Part shown: positions 14,153-18,603 of the stretch, piece by piece | How the letters are laid out: every line of letters starts with the position of its first letter | Position numbering within the stretch: the first letter of the stretch is position 1 | Source of the DNA: Aquimonas sp046318115 | GTDB lineage: Bacteria; Pseudomonadota; Gammaproteobacteria; Xanthomonadales; Xanthomonadaceae | NCBI GenBank assembly: GCA_046318115.1 | Contig: JBKCVA010000040.1 | Span: 1-18,603 of the forward strand | Direction of reading: 5' to 3' | Length of the DNA stretch: 18,603 bases | The notes under the pieces: model-generated | The model's input: only the letters and a program-made list of their open reading frames with translations | The model's database searches: none | Told to the model about the DNA's origin: nothing | Translations under genes and position numbers: made by a program

Positions 14153-14332
14153 GCGTCGCAGCGTGGACGTGCTTGAGGTGAGCGTTACGGATCCAGTCCA
14201 TCCTGCTCTTGCACGGTGATTTTGTGCCCGGCACAGGTCCGGGCTCGCTCGCGCTGGATCAAGCAGGCAGGTGCTCGATCCGCGGGCGCGCCCTCCATGG
14301 CGCGCGACCCTGCCGAAGTCTTGAGCGTTGCC

Positions 14333-17300
14333 TCAGATCAAGCGTTCCTGACGGGGCGCGGCTTCGGAGGTCGGCGTCTCGGCGCTGGCTTCGGCCGCGG
14401 GCGCTTCGGCCTCACTGGAGACAGCCGCCTCGACCGCTTCGGAGACTGCGGCGACCGGTGCGGGTTCGGTGTCCGAGATCATTGTCGCGGACGGCTCCAA
14501 CGGCGCCGGCGAGGCGATTTCGGCGGTTGCCGGAACCTCCGAGCTGGGCAGGGCCTCGACGACATCCATGCTGTCGGGCGTATCGATCTTGGAAGCGGCG
14601 GGGGGCGGTTCGAAGGCAGGCGTGCTGACAGTCTCGGGAAGCGCTGCCGCGGCAGGCTCCTCAATCGCCTGCGCCGGAGCCACGGGTTCGCTCAGGGACT
14701 CGATTGCCATCGCCACGATTGGCTCGGGCCGTGTCTCGGACACGGACACGGACACGGACACGGACTCGGGCGCGGACACGGGCGCGGGTTCAGTAATCGC
14801 GGCCGGTACTGCTGCCTCCGCTGCTCCCTCAGTGGGCTGCTGCTCAACGATCTCCGCGACCGCTGTCGCCGCCGCGACGACCGTCGCCCCGACTTCGGGC
14901 GCAGGACTCGCCGCTGCGACTCGCGCTGGCGTCGAGGCAAGCTGTGCGTCCGCCACCGGCTCGCGATGCACCCGGCTTGCGACTGGGGTTTCCACACTAT
15001 CGGCGGCGGGGGCCAGCGTTGCGGCGGTGGCCGCGGCCGCTGCGACCGCGGCGGGGCGTGGCAGGGGGACCGGCACGAACGGCGGAGCTTCGCCCTTGGC
15101 GGGTGCCTCCGGAGCCTGCGCTACCGCGCTGTCGCTGTCGGACTCGCCGCTGTTTTCGGAGGTGTTCGGCACTTCGGTCGACGCCTGCGGCCGCTGCGCA
15201 TCCACCGGCAGCGTCGCCTCGACGCCTTCAGCCTCGTCGCCATCGTCCTCGTCGAGACCCAGGCTCTGGTCGCTGCCGCCGGCTTCGCCATTGGCACCCG
15301 CTTCGCGACGACGGCGACGGCCGCCGCGGCGGCCACGACGGCGACGGCCGCCAGCGCCGCCCTCGACGGCGGCATCGCCGGCGGAATCGGGTGCCAGGTT
15401 GGCCAGCGCTTCGGTAGTGACCGCCTCTTCAGCGACGGCCGCGGCGGCAGCTACGACCAGGCTGGCCTCCGCCGCCACCGTCGGTTTCTGGGCTTCGGCA
15501 GAACGCGCCTCGGCGCGCGGCGGGCGCGCATCGTTGGCAGTGGCCTCGTTGCGTTCGCGTCGGCCTTCGTTGCGCTCGCTGCGCTCAGGCTTTTCCGTGC
15601 GCTCGGGCTTGTCGGGCCGCGCACTCTCCTGCGCCTTGCCCTGGCGGTTGCGGCCGCCCTCGTTGCGCTCCTCCTGCGACGGCTGCTGCTGTCGCTGGCC
15701 TTGACCGCGATCGTCCTGCGGCTTGCCGCCCTGCGCGTTCTGTTGGCCCTTCTGCGGCTTGTTGCCCCGACCCTCCGGGTTGCCGCGGGCTTCGTTGCGG
15801 TTGTCGCCGCGCTGCTCGGAACGCTCACCGCGCTCGTTGCGACGCTCCTCGCGACGCTGGTCGCGATCACGGTTGCGGCCGTCGCGACCTTCACGTTTGA
15901 CGTCGCGCGACGGCGGTGCGGCGGGCGCTTCGGCGGCGCCGAGGCCGAGCAGGCCGAGCAGTCGCGACCACAGGCCAGGCTTCTTCGCGGGCTTGACCTG
16001 CGCCTGCGTGGGCTGCGGGCGCGGCGGCTGGGCGATCGGCTGCGGCTTCTGCGCCTGCGGCTGCGGTGCGGGTTTCGGACGCTCTTCGTCCTCGCGGTCG
16101 TCGCGGATCGGAGCCGGGCTCGTCGGCTTGACCGCCTTCACGGCCGGCGCCGGCGGGATGTTGAGGTTGGCGCGGGTCAGTGCATGCACTTCCTGCTTTC
16201 GCGGCGAGGTGCGGTAGTAGCTGGGCTTGGCGGTTTCCTCGCCAAGCTCGCCTTCGCGGATGCGCTGCACATTGAAGTGCGGCGTCTCCAGCTGATCGTC
16301 GGCCACGATCACCACGGGCACGTCGTGGCGCTGCTCGATCTCGAGCAGGCCGCGGCGCTTCTCGTTCAACAGGAAGTTGGCGATCTCGTGCGGGGCCTGC
16401 ACGAGCACCTGGCCGGTGTTGTCCTTCATCGCCTGCTCTTCGATCAGTCGCAGGATCGAAAGGCTCAGCGATTCGACGCTGCGCATGCGGCCGTGGCCGG
16501 CGCAGCGCGGGCAGACCGTCTGGCTGGACTCGCCGAGGCTGGGGCGCAGACGCTGGCGCGACATCTCCAGCAGGCCGAAGCGCGAGATGCGGCCGATCTG
16601 CACGCGCGCGCGGTCATGTTTCAGCGCGTTCTTCAGGCGCTCCTCGACCTCACGCTGATGGCGGTTCGACTCCATGTCGATGAAGTCGACCACTACCAGG
16701 CCACCGAGGTCGCGCAGGCGCAGCTGGCGGGCGACTTCGTCGGCGGCTTCGAGGTTGGTGTTGAACGCGGTCTCCTCGATGTCGCCGCCCTTGGTGGCGC
16801 GCGCCGAGTTGACGTCGATGGCGGTCAGCGCTTCCGTCTGGTCGATCACGATCGAGCCGCCCGAGGGCAGGCGGACCTGGCGCTCGTAGGCGTTCTCGAT
16901 CTGCGACTCGATCTGGTAGCGGTTGAACAGCGGGATGTTGTCCTTGTAGAGCTTCAGCTTGCGCAAGGTGTGCGGCATCACCTGCTCGACGAAGTCCTTC
17001 GCCTCCTGGAACATCAGCTCGGAGTCGATCAGGATTTCGCCGATGTCGGCACGCAGGTAGTCGCGCAGGGCGCGCACGATCAGGCGCGACTCCTGGTAGA
17101 TCAGGAAGGGCGCCGGCTTGGCGAGGGCGGCGTCGGTGATCGCGCGCCAGACCTGCAGCAGGTAGTCCAGATCCCACTGCAGCTCTTCGGCGTCACGGCC
17201 GACGCCGGCGGTGCGGATGATGATCCCCATGTCGTCGGGGATGTTCAGCTTGTCCATGGCCTCTTTCAGGGCCTGGCGGTCCTCGCCCTCGATGCGGCGC

Positions 17301-17716
17301 GAGACGCCGCCAGCGCGCGGGCTGTTGGGCATCAGCACCATGTAGCGGCCGGCCAGCGAGATGAACGTGGTCAGCGCCGCGCCCTTGTTGCCGCGCTCTT
17401 CCTTGTCGACCTGGACGACGACTTCCTGTCCTTCCTTCAGCAGCTCCTTGATCCCGTGCTTGTTCGGGTCGGTGCCGGGAAGGAAGTAGTCGCGGGAAAT
17501 TTCCTTCAGCGGCAGGAAGCCATGACGCTCACCGCCGTACTCGACGAAGGCGGCCTCCAGTGAAGGTTCGAGCCGGGTGATGCGGCCCTTGTAGATGTTG
17601 GACTTCTTCTGTTCCTTGGCCGGCTGTTCGATGTCGATGTCGTACAGGCTCTGGCCGTCGACGATGGCCACACGCAACTCTTCCGCCTGAGTCGCGTTGA
17701 TCAGCATTCTCTTCAT
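14333..17716 (-). CDS. rne: Ribonuclease E
   Basis: A 1127-residue endoribonuclease, core of the RNA degradosome, that cuts AU-rich single-stranded RNA and processes rRNA and tRNA precursors. The N-terminal half is close to E. coli RNase E: MKRMLINATQ, the S1 domain (about 35-125, NIYKGRITRLEPSLEAAFV), the 5'-sensor region (RAGGVSRRIEG, RTAGVG), catalytic Asp301 in AIDVNSARA and Asp344 in VVVDFIDM, and the zinc-link Cys402 and Cys405 in CPRCAGHG. The C-terminal half (about 520-1127) is a disordered scaffold: Arg/Gly/Asn/Gln-rich RNA-binding stretches, a poly-Arg block (GGRRRRGRRGGRRRRRE), an acidic patch, then a long Ala/Pro/Glu/Val tail. ATG 17716 has GAGGA 10 bases upstream. It is divergent from rluC, the conserved gammaproteobacterial order. 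A second in-frame ATG (residue 4) is possible. Confidence 0.97.
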   Translation of the reverse strand: MKRMLINATQAEELRVAIVDGQSLYDIDIEQPAKEQKKSNIYKGRITRLEPSLEAAFVEYGGERHGFLPLKEISRDYFLPGTDPNKHGIKELLKEGQEVVVQVDKEERGNKGAALTTFISLAGRYMVLMPNSPRAGGVSRRIEGEDRQALKEAMDKLNIPDDMGIIIRTAGVGRDAEELQWDLDYLLQVWRAITDAALAKPAPFLIYQESRLIVRALRDYLRADIGEILIDSELMFQEAKDFVEQVMPHTLRKLKLYKDNIPLFNRYQIESQIENAYERQVRLPSGGSIVIDQTEALTAIDVNSARATKGGDIEETAFNTNLEAADEVARQLRLRDLGGLVVVDFIDMESNRHQREVEERLKNALKHDRARVQIGRISRFGLLEMSRQRLRPSLGESSQTVCPRCAGHGRMRSVESLSLSILRLIEEQAMKDNTGQVLVQAPHEIANFLLNEKRRGLLEIEQRHDVPVVIVADDQLETPHFNVQRIREGELGEETAKPSYYRTSPRKQEVHALTRANLNIPPAPAVKAVKPTSPAPIRDDREDEERPKPAPQPQAQKPQPIAQPPRPQPTQAQVKPAKKPGLWSRLLGLLGLGAAEAPAAPPSRDVKREGRDGRNRDRDQRREERRNERGERSEQRGDNRNEARGNPEGRGNKPQKGQQNAQGGKPQDDRGQGQRQQQPSQEERNEGGRNRQGKAQESARPDKPERTEKPERSERNEGRRERNEATANDARPPRAEARSAEAQKPTVAAEASLVVAAAAAVAEEAVTTEALANLAPDSAGDAAVEGGAGGRRRRGRRGGRRRRREAGANGEAGGSDQSLGLDEDDGDEAEGVEATLPVDAQRPQASTEVPNTSENSGESDSDSAVAQAPEAPAKGEAPPFVPVPLPRPAAVAAAAATAATLAPAADSVETPVASRVHREPVADAQLASTPARVAAASPAPEVGATVVAAATAVAEIVEQQPTEGAAEAAVPAAITEPAPVSAPESVSVSVSVSETRPEPIVAMAIESLSEPVAPAQAIEEPAAAALPETVSTPAFEPPPAASKIDTPDSMDVVEALPSSEVPATAEIASPAPLEPSATMISDTEPAPVAAVSEAVEAAVSSEAEAPAAEASAETPTSEAAPRQERLI
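14738..14765. repeat. Hexanucleotide microsatellite inside rne
   Basis: GGACAC is repeated four times (14738-14761) plus a partial copy. On the coding (minus) strand each unit encodes Ser-Val, giving a short SVSVSVS run in the disordered tail. A change in copy number would stay in frame. Confidence 0.8.
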
Positions 17717-18364
17717 TGGACGTCATTCCTCGCGCGCTCACGCGGGGAACGCCGGAAATCCCGGCCAAGGCACGCGAAGGCCGCGCGCCCGAAGCGGAGT
17801 CACCAGCGCTGCGACCGTTGCCGGGCCATCAAGACCCGCGGGAGCGCCACACGTTGTTCTTGCCGTTGGGTACCACCGATCGGCCCGCGCTGCGGGAGCC
17901 CCGCCGCGCCGTCACCGATCACCGTTCCGCTGCACACCCGGCCAGAACCTCGCCCAGCGAGGGAAGCGGTGGCGGCAGCAGCTGCCGCGATACTGCGATG
18001 CCGGCGCGGGATCCCTCCCGACGCCGGCGGCTGGAACATCGCGACGCTCGCCAAGCCAAGGGCGGCGCGTTCGCGAATCCTGCCACTCGAAACAGGTTTG
18101 CCACCGCCCCGCAGGGCCAGCGACAGCGACCGATTCCGTCCCGGAGCCCGTCCCTGGCCCCGCGCGGTGCGGAGGCCTCGCCTCCTGCCGCGTACATCCG
18201 ATCAAGCTGGATACAGCCGCAGCCGCTACCATGCACGCCCGCCCTGAAGCGGATCGACACCCGGCCCGCGCGCTACCCGACCAAAGGGACGCAGCGCGCC
18301 GCGTAATGCATGCAAACAGCCCCGGAAGCGACAAGGGCGCTGGAAAATCAGGACCTTATCGCGC
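17717..18364. other. Divergent regulatory region between rne and rluC, with likely long rne 5' leader
   Basis: This 648-bp stretch has no supportable gene. In E. coli the same gap carries the long, structured rne leader through which RNase E controls its own mRNA, so the same use is inferred here. The clearest local fold is GCCGG/CCGGC around a 5-base loop at 17751-17765, about 35 bases before the rne start on the minus strand. I could not place a convincing promoter for either gene. Open frames in this stretch are low-complexity Arg/Pro/Ala sequences. Confidence 0.5.
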
Positions 18365-18603
18365 GTGAAGTCTAGCAAGCCGGGTGCGGCCGCAGCAAAC
18401 GAAACCGCCAAGCAGCCCACAGCGGGCGGCGTGCGCCTGGTGCAGGTGCCGGCCGACCGTGCCGGCCAGCGGCTCGACAACTTCCTGCTGGGCCAACTGA
18501 AGGGCGCGCCTCGCTCATTGATCTACCGCATCCTGCGCACGGGGGAGGTGCGGGTGAACGGTGGCCGCGCCAAGCCCGACACCCGCCTTGAAGGTGGCGA
18601 AAC
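18365..18603 (+). CDS. rluC: 23S rRNA pseudouridine synthase RluC (N-terminal part, cut by the right edge)
   Basis: The first 79 codons are visible. After a short variable leader, residues from about 24 read VRLVQVPADRAGQRLDNFL, LKGAPRSLIYRILRTGEVRVN and RAKPDTRLEGGE, which is the S4 RNA-binding domain of RluC almost position for position with E. coli. RluC converts three uridines of 23S rRNA to pseudouridine; the catalytic domain lies beyond the window. GTG 18365 is the only plausible start upstream of the conserved part; no ATG exists in this frame back to about 18300. AGGA at 18350-18353 stands 11 bases upstream, a rather long spacing. A later GTG at 18431 is an alternative that would remove the leader. 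The divergent position beside rne is the classical arrangement. Confidence 0.92.
   Translation, partial: MKSSKPGAAAANETAKQPTAGGVRLVQVPADRAGQRLDNFLLGQLKGAPRSLIYRILRTGEVRVNGGRAKPDTRLEGGE

Noticed and set aside
13830..14234. A 134-codon minus-strand frame downstream of rne
   Set aside because: It would be translated through the perfect rne terminator stem, has no ribosome-binding site and has low-complexity composition.
14216..17563. A 1115-codon open frame on the plus strand
   Set aside because: It is the antisense shadow of RNase E, produced by high G+C; it is Arg/Leu/Gly-rich with no recognisable domain, while the minus strand carries unmistakable RNase E.
17716..18306. A 196-codon plus-strand frame in the rne-rluC gap
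   Set aside because: Arg/Pro/Ala-rich, no domain, overlaps the rne start codon on the other strand and fits random open frames at this G+C.

Overview
This is a GC-rich window (about 70% G+C in most genes). Its gene content fits a gammaproteobacterium, most likely of the Lysobacterales/Xanthomonadales or a close relative. The strongest evidence is the divergent rne-rluC pair at the right end, an E. coli-like RNase E catalytic half, a SlyX with the terminal PPPHY motif, a DUF2058 protein, an FkpA/Mip-type prolyl isomerase and a GacA/UvrY-type response regulator. The taxonomic placement is an inference from protein resemblance.

Layout. (1) 2-1095: the C-terminal end of a polymorphic toxin (CdiA/FHA-like, cut by the left edge) and its probable immunity gene. 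G+C drops part-way through the toxin domain, which marks an exchanged module. (2) 1304-2271: two overlapping lipoprotein genes. (3) 2272-2897: a gene-free repeat island between convergent genes. It holds 75-bp tandem units carrying REP-like palindromes, then a second 32-33-bp tandem array. (4) 2898-6787, minus strand: a large DUF349 protein translationally coupled (ATGA) to a cytosine deaminase-family amidohydrolase. (5) 6933-7925, minus: a multi-pass membrane protein, divergent from an exported glutathione peroxidase homologue (8094-8648). (6) 8661-9646: an NTF2-like protein and a DUF3429 membrane protein, divergent from non-ATG starts only 59 bp apart. (7) 9776-10486: a periplasmic FKBP-type isomerase closed by a textbook terminator. 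(8) 10662-12880: ugd, slyX and a DUF2058 gene on one strand. (9) 13109-13750: a GacA/UvrY-like response regulator. (10) 14333-17716, minus: RNase E with its own terminator, then a long divergent region and the start of rluC, which runs off the right edge.

Most of the window is ordinary chromosomal housekeeping: RNA turnover and ribosome modification (rne, rluC), envelope folding (FKBP) and sugar-nucleotide supply (ugd). The accessory or unusual parts are the toxin-immunity tail, the two-family repeat island, and two enzymes with changed active-site residues: a CodA-like protein with Cys in place of the active-site Asp314, and a glutathione peroxidase with Asp in place of the tetrad Gln. No complete novel system is visible. 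The toxin-immunity tail and the repeat island are the best leads.
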